Shown here: positions 10,408 through 20,023 of the stretch, piece by piece
Numbering within the stretch: position 1 is the first letter of the stretch
How the letters are laid out: each line of letters starts with the position of its first letter
Assembly (NCBI GenBank): GCA_019677205.1
Contig: JAAMXY010002492.1
Location: 16,615-80,614, forward strand
DNA length: 64,000 nucleotides
Origin: Pinguiococcus pyrenoidosus
Lineage: Eukaryota > Sar > Pinguiophyceae > Pinguiochrysidales > Pinguiochrysidaceae
Direction: 5' to 3'
The notes under the pieces: generated by a model
What the model was told of the DNA's origin: nothing
Database searches by the model: none
The model's input: only the letters and a program-made list of their open reading frames with translations
Made by a program: the position numbers and the translations under genes

Positions 10408-10831
10408 CGACGAAGCGTCGTGTGGATCGCCTCAGAGAGGCAGGGTGCGCGGAGACGGTCAGAGAGGGAGACGGAGCGCTGCAGCGGACAGAGGCGTTGT
10501 TTAGCGATGAATGGATCGAGAGACTCCTCCATCATTCTGTGGTTTCATTGGTCAGTTTCGCTCCGATAGTAGAGACATCAATCGGTCCGTTTCTGATTTT
10601 TTCTATGAGTTTGATTTTGCTTATATAAATATATGAAAATTTAGTGAATTTCATCAATAAAGAGAAACCGGTCTTCAACTTCCGGCTGAGTTTTGGTCGG
10701 CAGATCGGAGTTGAGAGTTTAGAGTTGGAGTTGAATGAACGCACTTGAGCATTGCTGGCGTCTCAGGCGTTTTGGATGCGCGGAGCTGCTGCGTTCTCCC
10801 AACTTCCAAGTGTGAAAGGTCGAGCGTGAGG
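10408..10831. promoter_or_regulatory. AT-rich divergent promoter, RCL1 / transporter
   Basis: The 424 bp between divergent starts contains a distinctly AT-rich island (about 10556-10680) in GC-rich surroundings. Within it a TATA-like stretch, tatataaatatatg, lies at about 10622-10635. Promoter role is inferred from position and composition. Confidence 0.45.
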
Positions 10832-12776
10832 ATGAGGACCTTCTCACTGCGGCAGAACAGCGTGAGCGCGCTGCGCCTCGCGGCCACGCTGTCCGGCGGT
10901 GCGACGAACTCCTCGCCGGTATCGCTTCCGCGTGACGCAAGTGCCCGTTTCCGCGGTGTCTCTGACTCTCGAGGCGTTGTATAGGACTTCGTGGCTCCGG
11001 CGGCGCTCATGACCAGCGCGATGTCGCTGCACTTCTTCGGCTACGAGTGTGCTCGCGCCGCCAGCCTCTCTCTGCTGCGGCAGCCGGAGCAGCCGTTCAC
11101 CGATGCCAGCGTGGCAGTGCTCCAAGGCATGGCCGCGCCCGTGGCGTCGGTCATGCTGATCATCTACTCGCTCTTGCTGTCGCGGGTGGGCCCGCGGAAG
11201 ACGCTGCGAGTGTTCGGGATCGGATCGGCAGCGGTGCTGGCGCTGTTTGCCTTCCTCTCCAGCCAGTTGCCCGTCGGTCCCTTGCGGAGCATGGCGGTAT
11301 GCTTTGGGTGTTTGGCTGCAAGACCTCTGGAGGCGCTGCTCATGGCATCTCGAACCACGCTCCTGCTGTGTGACTAGATTGCCTCGTTGTTCCTGGCGAG
11401 GGAGGGCTACGTGCACCTGCTGGCGACGCAGTATTGGGCGTTCTTGAACAGCGTCATGCCGGTGAAGGCGGCGGCGTCGTGGTTCCCACGGATTGCCGGC
11501 ATCGTCTGCACGGTGTCAGCGATCGCCGGGGCGGCGGTCAAGCCGATCAGCTCGTGGTTTGGAAGCACGCACCAGCTGGTCTTCATTACGGCTGGGATGC
11601 TCTCGCTGGCGACCATCGTCAGCAACGAGGCCTTTCGACGCGCGCCTGGGAAGATCGAGCAAGACATCTCCGCGGCTAGACAGGCGAAGGAGGTCCAAAA
11701 GGTGCGTGGCCTAGCATCGAGGATGGCATCAAGGAGCCGCCCGGCCGACGAAGCTCATGGAGCGCCGCAGGCGACCCTGGACGCGAAAGTTGTCGGTGAC
11801 GAAGATGCGAAGGGCACAAGCCTCGGCTGGATCTCCCGGCGCATGCCACGAATATTCCTAGTTGCCCAGAGGGTCTTCGAGAAGAGGTGAGCGATCCGCC
11901 CTTTGAATGCCGCTTCCTTTGGGGGCCTGGATGCTCATTGCCCGGCGTCCACAGCTCGACGCTCCGGGCTCTCCTGTGGGAGACGGTCGCTTGCCAGTCT
12001 CTGTCGGCCATGCTCTCCCTGGCGTTTCACTCCGCAACCAGGAAGCATCTGGCCACCACCGCAGAGCACGCTGCATACGTTGGGAGGTGCGTAGCCTGAG
12101 GTCGTGTGGTGTTTGCGCATTCCTTGGGGCCTGAGGACGCTTGCTGCGCACAGGTTCTACGCGATGGTCAACGTGGCCTCCGCATTGCTTCAGTTCATCA
12201 TCGTGCCGGCCGTCTTGACGCTCGTGGCGACGAAGCGTGGGGAGGAAGATGACCGACAGGAGATCAAGCAGGCCGCTCGCTTGCTGATGCTGGGGCCCGC
12301 CCTAAGCCTCACGATCCTCTTGATTAGCGCCCAAAGCCCTTCGCTGCTTATCATATCGCTCGCATTCGGTTGCCAAAAGGTACCCAACGCGCCCTACAAG
12401 CGGCTTCTCGGAGGCTCCCGAGCACGGTAGCTGATATTTCTTGCGTCTCTCCATGTTCTCTCAGACGATTGAGTATAGTGTGAGATCGAGCGCGACGGAG
12501 CTGTTGTACGTGCCCATGGACTACAACTCCAAGTACCTCGGGAAGGAGGTCATCAGCGTCTTAGGAACTCGGGGAGGGCGCTCCGTGTCCTCGCTCGGCC
12601 TCATGTATCTGTGCTCAGTGGTGGAGCCGACCTCGGGCTTCTTCTCTGGGATCATGGCGAGCGCCGCGGTGATCTGGGGGTACTTCGCAAGAACTGCCAA
12701 GCGAGAAGCCTCGAATATGCCTTTGGGACAGCCGCAGGCCGCTCAGCCGGCAACAGACAAGGAAAAGGTGTCATAA
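10832..12776 (+). CDS. Multispan transporter, nucleotide-transporter (NTT/TLC)-like
   Basis: Polytopic membrane carrier with about ten to twelve hydrophobic segments. Exons fitted with consistent phase are 10985-11296, 11378-11886, 11955-12086, 12154-12379 and 12465-12776. A first exon beginning at ATG 10832 (MRTFSLRQNS...) is likely, but its donor is not settled; ATG 11009 (MTSAMSLHFFGYE) is an alternative start. The last exon carries TIEYSVRSSATELLYVPMD, then KYLGKEVISVLGTRGGRS, which resembles the conserved SLFKPAKEMAYIPLD...K-KGKAAIDVVGSRLGKS stretch of ATP/ADP (TLC, NTT) antiporters of plastids and intracellular bacteria. A soluble, charged loop (about 11690-11886) separates the halves. 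The family call rests on that block and topology; substrate is unknown and a generic MFS carrier is possible. Confidence 0.62.
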
Positions 12777-13013
12777 GAGCTTCCTTCTTGTCCTTTGGTC
12801 TGGATCTCGTGGCATCCTCCGCCACATCTTGTGCGCCACCAACCACAGCGGTAGAGGAGGATGTCGCAAAATCTTAAGCAAAGAGCAACTGCACAAAGCT
12901 TGCCAAAATGCCAAAGCTTGCCAAAATGCCAAAGCTTGCCAAAATGCCAAAGCTTGCCAAAATGCCAAACTCCCAATGGTGAAAACAAGAGTTGCCAAGC
13001 CAACTTTGCGGAG
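12777..13013. other. Intergenic region with tandem repeat
   Basis: Sequence between the transporter stop and the tRNA terminator. Apart from the 18-bp tandem array nothing was recognised. Confidence 0.5.
12895..12969. repeat. 18-bp tandem repeat, 4.2 copies
   Basis: Near-perfect direct copies of aaagcttgccaaaatgcc begin at 12895, 12913, 12931 and 12949, followed by a partial unit. Each unit contains a HindIII site and two gccaaa-type hexamers. The array lies in the 3' flank of tRNA-Ser. It is open in several frames, but nothing suggests it is translated. Confidence 0.95.
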
Positions 13014-13026
13014 AAAAAAAAAAAAA
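13014..13026 (-). terminator. RNA polymerase III terminator of tRNA-Ser
   Basis: Thirteen consecutive T on the minus strand start one base after the tRNA discriminator base, a strong Pol III termination signal. Confidence 0.9.
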
Positions 13027-13027
13027 G

Positions 13028-13108
13028 CGTCAGCTACAGGATTCGAACCTGTGCGGGTTGCCCCAATTGATTTCGAGTCAATCGCCTTAACCGCTCGGCC
13101 AAACTGAC
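13028..13108 (-). tRNA. tRNA-Ser (anticodon CGA)
   Basis: 81-nt class II tRNA without encoded CCA. The acceptor stem GTCAGTT pairs with AGCTGAC (one G-T pair) and the discriminator is G73, as required for serine. The A box is TGGCCGAGCGGTTAAGG and the B box GGTTCGAATCC. Anticodon loop CTCGAAA gives anticodon CGA, reading UCG. A long variable arm (ATTGGGGCAACCCGC region) fits serine. No intron is present in the anticodon arm. Confidence 0.97.
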
Positions 13109-13273
13109 ATGTCTACTTGAACATGCGTGGCGTCACAATATATGAAGACTCCTTTGCGAGAGGATCTGCGAGAGAGAATCGGAGGTTCTTCGCGGCGGAC
13201 GACGGTCCAAAGCACCACAACCACGCGGAAGATCGGGCAGCGAAGCCCTTGACGAGCGTTCATCACCCCTTCG

Positions 13274-15605
13274 ATGATCACGGGCGCGACGCTAGGCGGA
13301 AACTTGGAAGAAGCACAGCCAAAGAACGCAAGAGCCGCTGAGAGTCTCCGAGCCGTCCGACAGCTACAGGCGCTGTTGACCCAGTCGGCGTCGCATCCGG
13401 AGGACAAAGTGCGCGAGTGGTGCGTGGCGTACTTTGAACCCAAGCACTTCGATGCAGTGGTCATCGAAAGGGCCCTTGAAAGGCGGTACGTCTCACGCCT
13501 CTCCGCGGAATTCCGACGCCGCTGCCTCAACTCGCTGCTTTTTCCCCGTCCTTTCCGCCCATTCTGGGCTCAGATGCGGCCTCCCGAGCTGCTGCAAGCT
13601 GCCCCTCAGCTCCATTGCGAAGCGGAACAGACGCAAGCTGTATGTCTGGCGGGTGCCGGACGGGACGAAACGCGAGGAGACTCAGACCATCGAAGTGGAC
13701 GTCGAAGACGTCGAGCGCTTCTGCTCTCGTGAGTGCTACGTAGCGAGTTTGCGCCTCCGCCAGAAAATCCCTCAGGAGCTCGTGACGCTGAGGAAGGCGG
13801 CGAAGCCGTTCTTCGAGGGACTGGACGCCGAGGTCGATTTCCGCGATCCCACCGTAGACGATCTGCTCGAAAGGGCGTTTGCTCTCCTCGGCAGCGGTCG
13901 GCCAGCTCCTTCTGCCTCGAAGCGGCGCGACCAACGGGAGGGTCACGGGGTAGAAGGACATGCAAAGCGGCCAGCGTGGAGCGCGCGGAAGCCTGCGGGT
14001 CCGAGGAGAGTCCTTCGGGAAAGCGATCATAGCAAAGCTGCGAAGCAGCCCGCTGCGAAGTTGAAGAGGGTGCGCTTTGGGAAGTTTGACCAGCAAGTGT
14101 ACAACAGAAACGACACGTCCGATAAGGTCAAGGCACACGCGGATGCAACAGAGGGGAGCGTCGAATGGAAGCCAAGTCGTGGTCCCCGCCGGTCGAGCAT
14201 GGCCCCCCTGAGGTACGCGAAGTACGCCGACAACGACGACAACAACGACAACGACGACAACGACGACAACGACGACAACGACGACAAGGAGAACGCCACC
14301 GAGGAGAAGGCGGATCTTATGGGAATCCACGACGCCGAGGTATCGTCGCCGTTTCCCAGCGCACCCTTCAGCGCGCTCTCCGCTGTCCACGCGCCAGGGG
14401 TGGACAGTGACCCGGTACGAGAACGGCTTGTTCCGAGACGTCGGCCACTGCCGGCCGGAGAGCAAAGGCAGATCTCTTCTGCGTCTGTGCCTCGCCAAAG
14501 CACAGACCGCGAGGCATCCTCTCCCGAGGAGCAGGAGTCTTCTGCAGCGTGTGCGACAAATGGGGAGAAGAAAGCGCCGCAACCGGCGAAAGAAAGGTCG
14601 CTCCCAATTCTAGGAGGAGAGCAAGAAAGACAACAACAAGAAGAACAAGAACAAGAACCAGAACAAGAACCAGAGGAGCCAAAGAAAGAGGACCAGGATC
14701 AAGAAGATTTGGCTAAAGCGAAGGGCGATCCGGAGGATTTCTTTGCGGACGATTCTGAGGACGCGTCGGATGACTCCTTCTCGATCCAAATGCCCGAAGC
14801 AGATGGAGAGGGCCGAGGGCTTCCGCACGAGGATGCCCAGTCAAGAGTGGTGAGGGTGGTCGACGCCTTCCTCACGTTGAAGACGCCTGCGCTCACCCAG
14901 GTCTTGGCACATGGCGATGCAGCACGTGCCTATCGTGACTCGCAAAGCCAAGAAGCCGGACCCGAAGAAATGAGCGACGCCGGTGACCTGGAAGGCCTGC
15001 CTCTGCATCAAGAGGAAGAACGACCACGCGTCGTGAGCATGACGAAACGTGCCCGCATGAACAGCACCATCAAGATGTCCGTTCAAGCGTGGCGATCTCA
15101 GAAGATTCGGCTGGTTCCGTCAGTTGTTGCGGAGGTACTCCGCCGAACCAAGAAGCAAGCGCCAACAGACCCGGCGACGCCTTCGGGAGGCAAGGAGATC
15201 GCCACATCCGTCAAGTCCTCGTGCGGATCCATCTTCTTCGCTCTCGAGCGCAGAATGCTTCTCGCCCTGGAGCACGGGAGCTATGACGTTCCGCTTCCTC
15301 CTTTGGCCCGCCGCGATTGGATGCTCATGGCTCTGGCCCTGACGGCGACAGCAACGCGGAATATGGTGCAGTTCTGTGACTTCGTCGACGTGCATGACCC
15401 CCACCCACGTGTTCCACCTCACGTGCTCTACGATGCGGTGATCGAAAGCATGGATACGTCGATTCTGGCCGAAGATCTCGCTCCGCTCGGCCTCGCAAGG
15501 TCGTCCGCAGATGTCGAAGAGGGCACACCAACGCTTCAGAGCGGCAAGAGAGCGTTCAGGAGCAAGCTTGGATCGTTGGTGGCACTGCTGCAAGAAGAGG
15601 AATGA
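13274..15605 (+). CDS. RPAP2/Rtr1-like RNA polymerase II CTD phosphatase
   Basis: Atypical zinc-dependent phosphatase of the RPAP2/Rtr1 family, which removes Ser5 phosphate from the Pol II C-terminal domain and helps import of the polymerase. Exon 1 is 13274-13485, exon 2 13574-15605, joined in phase 2; total 747 aa. The family zinc site is visible: residues 45-71 (EWCVAYFEPKHFDAVVIERA) lead into RRCGLPSCCKLPL, and VEDVERFCSRECYVASLRLR supplies the second Cys pair, matching C-x-Y-P-x-C...FCS-x2-C. The rest is long, acidic and repetitive: an Asn/Asp run coded by GACAAC repeats near 14229-14288 and a Glu/Gln run near 14620-14695. The C-terminus (about 15080-15605) has a second ordered-looking segment of unknown role. 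The protein is longer than most Rtr1 proteins. Confidence 0.87.
14229..14290. repeat. GACAAC coding microsatellite
   Basis: Hexamer-type GAC/AAC array within the RPAP2-like gene, coding an Asp/Asn tract. In-frame expansion by codon units is expected to be tolerated. Confidence 0.9.
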
Positions 15606-15745
15606 AGATGTGGGACGAAGACCCGCTTCCTCACGTTTGCTGAGATGCCTATAGAGATGAGCAGAAGAGACCAAGGAAGAACGAGGAAGAAGAAGAACAA
15701 AAAGACGACAGTTTGTTTCACCAGCTTCGCGTCTTCGCGTCTCTG

Positions 15746-17753
15746 TCATCCTGGTATTCGGAAGTGTGAGGCATTCAAGTCCTCGAGATGAAATCTCAGC
15801 GCAATCTGCTGGAGCACCCGCTTCTTTCTCCCCGCGACGCTCGGCTCGCTGCTCAAGTCGTAGAGGGTGCACAGATTGAAAGCCGTCTCCTTCCTTAAGA
15901 ACCGATGGGGATCCTCTCGCACGAGGTCCTCAAGGATTTGAACGGCAGCGCCAAGCTGACAGGTGTACAACGAAGCGATCGCCAGGTTGTTGGCCGCAGA
16001 AACGACGAGGTCGTTGTCAAAGCCGATCCCCTCGACCCCGGGAACCACGCCTCCAGCTCTCCACCCGGACACCGACGGCGACATCGGGCGAGGGCTGCCG
16101 CCAAGCGATCGCCCAAGGCTGTCCAGGCTTACGTCTGCCGCTTGCCTCTTCCGCTCGACGTCCATCGCGTCTCGGTAGCAGACCTGCGCCTTGACATACT
16201 CCCCTTTGCTGAAGAACAGGCTCCCGCGTGCCAGGCTAATCAAGGGGTCCGGGTCCGGGTCCAGGCCTGCGCTCTCCCCGTCTCGCCCCTTCATCTCTGC
16301 CTCCAGGGCCTCCAACGCCTTCGCAGCTGGCGGCACTGCGCCAACCTGGATGAAGATGTGGCAGATCCTGCTCAGCACCGCCGCACGAGCTTGAATGCGA
16401 CCCCGCAGCACCGCGGGGCTCTCCGCGGAGCCATGAACCGGTGCGTCCTTGGGAATGTACATCAGCTGTGCCTCTAGAGCTTGCACGGCCGCCCGCCACT
16501 GGAAACGACTTGCCTACCAAGAGGTTGGAGATGTGCGGTCAGCCCAGCTGCTTGGTCAGAAATGTACGTTCAGAGATGTTGCACAGCGCGCCACGGAGCG
16601 ACCTCCCGCAAGGTAACACTCACGTGCGCGGTGCTCACAGCTGTGAGAAATCGCAATCTCCACCGCAGCCGATCGCCGTCGGACAGGCTCTGGGACAGCT
16701 CTGCCAGGTCGAGAGGGAACAAGAGATTCAGGGGAAGCGCTTCCTCCGCGGTCCCGCTGGCCGCCACTGCGGACGAGCTGGCCGGGTCCGCCATTGCATT
16801 GATCACATCGTGCATGCTAAAGATCGCAAGATGCGCCTTCTCCGCATTGTGCGCGGCCGTCTAGACGAGCACGCACCAAATGTCAGGCAAGCTCCCTTGT
16901 CTCCAGACTCTTGTTCCCCCGCCGCTTACCACTTCCAGCACCATGAGAAGGATCTGCAGTTTGAGAAAGGCCTGCCGTCGCTCCACCTCCGCATTGCCGT
17001 CCACCTTTTCGGAAGAGACACGGTGAATCCACTTTCCTCCGCCTCGCATGCACCGCAGCCGATGAATTCAACTCAAGCTACCTCCCCCGTGTCCAGCGAC
17101 CAGATGCGCTGGAGCTCGGAAAGCGCCTTCTCCGGCATGGACGTCTTCACGAAGGCCAAGGCGCGGCAGAAGCGCAGCTCCGCCCGGTCCAGAGGCGTCA
17201 GCAGCACCGCGTCGGAGGATCCCCCCTCAGGCTCGTGCAGGAGCGTCTCGGACACCTCCAGGAGCTTCTTCCAGTGGCGCCTGGCCGCCAGGATCCGCAC
17301 GGTTCGAGGAGAGGCTTGGAGCTGCTCCGGCCTCGGCACCTCCGCGCCGCTGTCCACAAGGAAATCGTCCACGTAGTCGCGCAGCGTCTTCTTGGGCGAG
17401 TCCGACGACACCGGCGTGTCCGGCGCGGTGCGGACGCTCAGCTCTTTGCTCAGCGACTCCGGCGTGCGCAGCGTCGAAGACAGGCGCCGCGCCGGCGGCT
17501 GCGCCGGCGGCTGCGCCTGCGTGCCGTACGTCATGGGCGGCGCCGCGATCGTGGGCGTCAGAGGGTCGTCCTGCGCATTTCGCCGCGCCACCGGCCGCAC
17601 GCCCGCCGGAGCGCCGTCCTGAACAGGGGTTTCGTGTCGCTGTAAGTCCCACGCCGAAGCTTTGCCGGACTAGCGCCGTACCTGCAACGCCGGCGGGCGC
17701 GCGTCGTCCACCGCAGCCGCAGGAGGTGGCGTGTTGAAGAGCTTCTCCGCCAT
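15746..17753 (-). CDS. TRAPPC12-like TPR protein
   Basis: Tetratricopeptide protein resembling the C-terminal half of TRAPPC12, a subunit of the TRAPPIII tethering complex in ER-Golgi transport. Five exons, 17753-17682, 17639-17082, 17031-16930, 16860-16624 and 16498-15746, all phase 0, give 573 aa. The N-terminal 90 residues are Pro/Ala-rich and disordered; helical repeats start at about residue 95 with AARRHWKKLLEVSETLLHE. Pairs of helices follow (DRAELRFCRALAFVKTSMPE, LFFSKGEYVKAQVCYRDAM, NNLAIASLYTCQLGAAVQI), ending in ETAFNLCTLYDLSSEPS, the usual TRAPPC12 end. Intron 2 is only 50 nt. It shares a 206-bp divergent promoter with the KIF-binding protein. Another TPR protein is possible, but the terminal motif favours TRAPPC12. 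Confidence 0.72.
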
Positions 17754-17959
17754 GAGCGTCGCACTTGGCGCGCGCGCGCGCGCGGTCTTTCGGCGTTGGC
17801 AGCGGAGTTCGAGAGATTGCGCGCTTGCTCGCCGCATACAACAGCGCAAGAGCGGGGAAGATCCGGATTTGTGACAGAGGGAAGTCCGGCGTAAGCGGCC
17901 GGATTTGAACGCCGATCTTGGCCTTTCGGACGGATCGGCACCAGATAGAAAGCGTCAGC
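17754..17959. promoter_or_regulatory. Divergent promoter, TRAPPC12-like / KBP
   Basis: 206 bp between divergent start codons, including an alternating CG run near 17769-17786 that could adopt unusual structure. No TATA box seen. Promoter role is inferred. Confidence 0.45.
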
Positions 17960-19978
17960 ATGGCGGCGCAAGTGGAAAGGGATTCTGCAGAAGTGGAGGT
18001 GCGCTCTGCTGCCGCTGCGTGCGGTTTGGGATGCGTCGCAGGCTCAGATCGTCTTGTCGTGCAGGCGGCGGAGGAGCTGGAAACGCTTTCGGACACGCTT
18101 GCCGAGGCCGAGAGGCTAAGTCTGGTGCAGGATCCGGATGGCGAGCCTTTCAAATCCAAGTACCAGGCGCTTCGGCTGCTCCAGCGGGCGAAAGAGCTGT
18201 TGCAAGGCGCTGAAGAGGAGCACGGGAGGGACCTCCGAGATTTGCAGCGCCGGATCGGGGCCTTGCACTTGGCGACCGAGGACTTCGCGGCGGCGGATGA
18301 AGCTCTGACGAGCTGCATTACTATGCTGGCACCGGAGCTGGTGCAGAGAGTCGGCAAACTCTCCGGGGACGACGAGGCGGAGGACGCGCAAGAGCTTCCC
18401 CCGGAGATCGTGCTTGGTGATCAGGAGCTTCAGCGCTTTCGAGACGAATTGGAGACCGTATGGGACTGCCTCAATCTTCTCGGTCTTCTGTGGAGCCAGC
18501 GAGACCGGCCCCGGCGCTCTCTTCTGTATCTTCTGGTAGCGGAGAGGCTCAGCGTTGACGCGGATGTCTCGAACGACACAAGAGCGCCAAGCGATGGCGA
18601 TCCGAGGCTTCTTTCGCTTCTCAATCACACGAATTACTATCTTGCCCAGGTGTACTCGAATCTTGGCCAGCTGAATCGAGCAGCGAAGTACATCCAGGTT
18701 ACGCTGGAGCAGCAACTGGTGACGAGGGATTCGTTTTCGCCGCTCGAGTGGGCCAAGAACTGCATGGGCCTGTCCGACTTTTGCCTGATGCAGCGCCGAT
18801 TTCTAGAGACCTCCAAGTGCTTGCAAGCAAGCAGGCACATCATTCGCAGTGTAGAAGGCGACGCAGGCGAGGAGGAGGAGACCATGAGAAAAACTAGTTT
18901 GCTGGCCGACTTGGACAAGAGATGGGCCTCCGTCGCGGCGGAACTCTTGCAAGCGGTCGTAGACAAAGAGTTTGACGCCGAGTTGCCGGTTGTGGCGGGG
19001 GATGGTCCGAGGAGGGTCGAGTTCCGCTCTCTCCCTGCGGAGCCAGTGCCCATTCTTCTGACGCCGAGGGAGATCATCACGTTCGAAAGCGCGAGGGACA
19101 TCTACAAATTCGGGGAGCGCGCTTGCCTTCAGGCGCTCCAGCACTATCAGCTGGATGGGTATGTGACCAATCACGTCCGGATCATGCAGCTGCGGTCGCG
19201 CCTGCTGGGCTTGCTATCGAAGCTCGAAGAGGACGCCTCTCGTGTCGCGGCGATGAACACCAAGAGATGCGGACTGCTGGCGCCGCTGCTCAGCCAACTG
19301 AGCGCCACACACTATGCTCATCTCCTGAAGGAAATCAGCTTCGAAGTGGGCTCTCTCCAGTCCGATCTGGTGGACTTCCGCGCGAAGCGGGTCGAGAAGC
19401 GGCAGCGCCATGGCAAAGCACCCAAATCTGGCGACGTTGTCGCCCTGAACCGCGCGGCGGCAGCAGCAATCATCGCGTTTGAGTCGTTCGCAGGCTACTA
19501 CCAGAAGCCTCAGCCCGGATGCTGCATGGTCCCGACCTACTCAAACGCGGGAGATTTGGAATCTCTTGGGGAAGAGAACGTCGAGGTGATTGAGGGCGTC
19601 ATCTTCCCGCCACTGCGTAGCCTCATTCGGCGCGGACCGCCGAGGTCGATTGATTTTCCTGCAGACCTGCATGCATCCGACGTTGGCCCGCTATGGAGGG
19701 CCTACTTCCATATTGCTCGCATGTGGGGACGGACGGTCTCGCCCACGCCGCAGCAACGTGTGGAGGTTCTCTCGCAGGCGCTCCAGCTCTATGAAGCGCT
19801 TCCAGCCTTTGCCCAAGGTCTGGTCGAGCGAATCGACAAGGATGAAGCAGAGGGAGTGACCGTTCCGGGCCTCTTCGAGCAGGAGATTGAGATCTGCACA
19901 CAGATGGCAGGTCTTCTGCCGATCAAGATGTCGCGAGTGCAGCATGACGGCGTTGCCGCACTGGGGCCAGCGCTGTAG
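17960..19978 (+). CDS. KIFBP: KIF-binding protein (KBP/KIFBP) homolog
   Basis: TPR-like alpha-solenoid that in animals binds the motor domain of a subset of kinesins and blocks microtubule attachment. Intron-free, 672 aa against 621 in human. Recognisable blocks are LQRAKELLQGAEEEHGRDL near residue 80, the central TNYYLAQVYSNLGQLNRAAK, then EWAKNCMGLSDFCLMQRRFL and ETSKCLQASRHII. These are the best conserved KBP helices. ATG 17960 (MAAQVERDSAEVEV) is chosen because the frame upstream offers no other ATG. The gene ends 45 bp before the convergent minus-strand gene. Presence with SAS-6 and IFT57 fits a flagellate with active microtubule traffic. Confidence 0.88.
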   Translation: MAAQVERDSAEVEVRSAAAACGLGCVAGSDRLVVQAAEELETLSDTLAEAERLSLVQDPDGEPFKSKYQALRLLQRAKELLQGAEEEHGRDLRDLQRRIGALHLATEDFAAADEALTSCITMLAPELVQRVGKLSGDDEAEDAQELPPEIVLGDQELQRFRDELETVWDCLNLLGLLWSQRDRPRRSLLYLLVAERLSVDADVSNDTRAPSDGDPRLLSLLNHTNYYLAQVYSNLGQLNRAAKYIQVTLEQQLVTRDSFSPLEWAKNCMGLSDFCLMQRRFLETSKCLQASRHIIRSVEGDAGEEEETMRKTSLLADLDKRWASVAAELLQAVVDKEFDAELPVVAGDGPRRVEFRSLPAEPVPILLTPREIITFESARDIYKFGERACLQALQHYQLDGYVTNHVRIMQLRSRLLGLLSKLEEDASRVAAMNTKRCGLLAPLLSQLSATHYAHLLKEISFEVGSLQSDLVDFRAKRVEKRQRHGKAPKSGDVVALNRAAAAAIIAFESFAGYYQKPQPGCCMVPTYSNAGDLESLGEENVEVIEGVIFPPLRSLIRRGPPRSIDFPADLHASDVGPLWRAYFHIARMWGRTVSPTPQQRVEVLSQALQLYEALPAFAQGLVERIDKDEAEGVTVPGLFEQEIEICTQMAGLLPIKMSRVQHDGVAALGPAL

Positions 19979-20023
19979 CCCCCTTCGACCCCAACTTCGA
20001 AGAAACGATCTCGAAGCACGCGC

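Noticed and set aside
12895-12969. CRISPR-like array
   Set aside because: The 18-mers are contiguous with no spacers and the genome is eukaryotic; it is a simple tandem repeat.
13527-14582. 351-codon minus-strand frame rich in Val
   Set aside because: Antisense of the GACAAC repeat in the RPAP2-like gene, which produces the poly-Val run.
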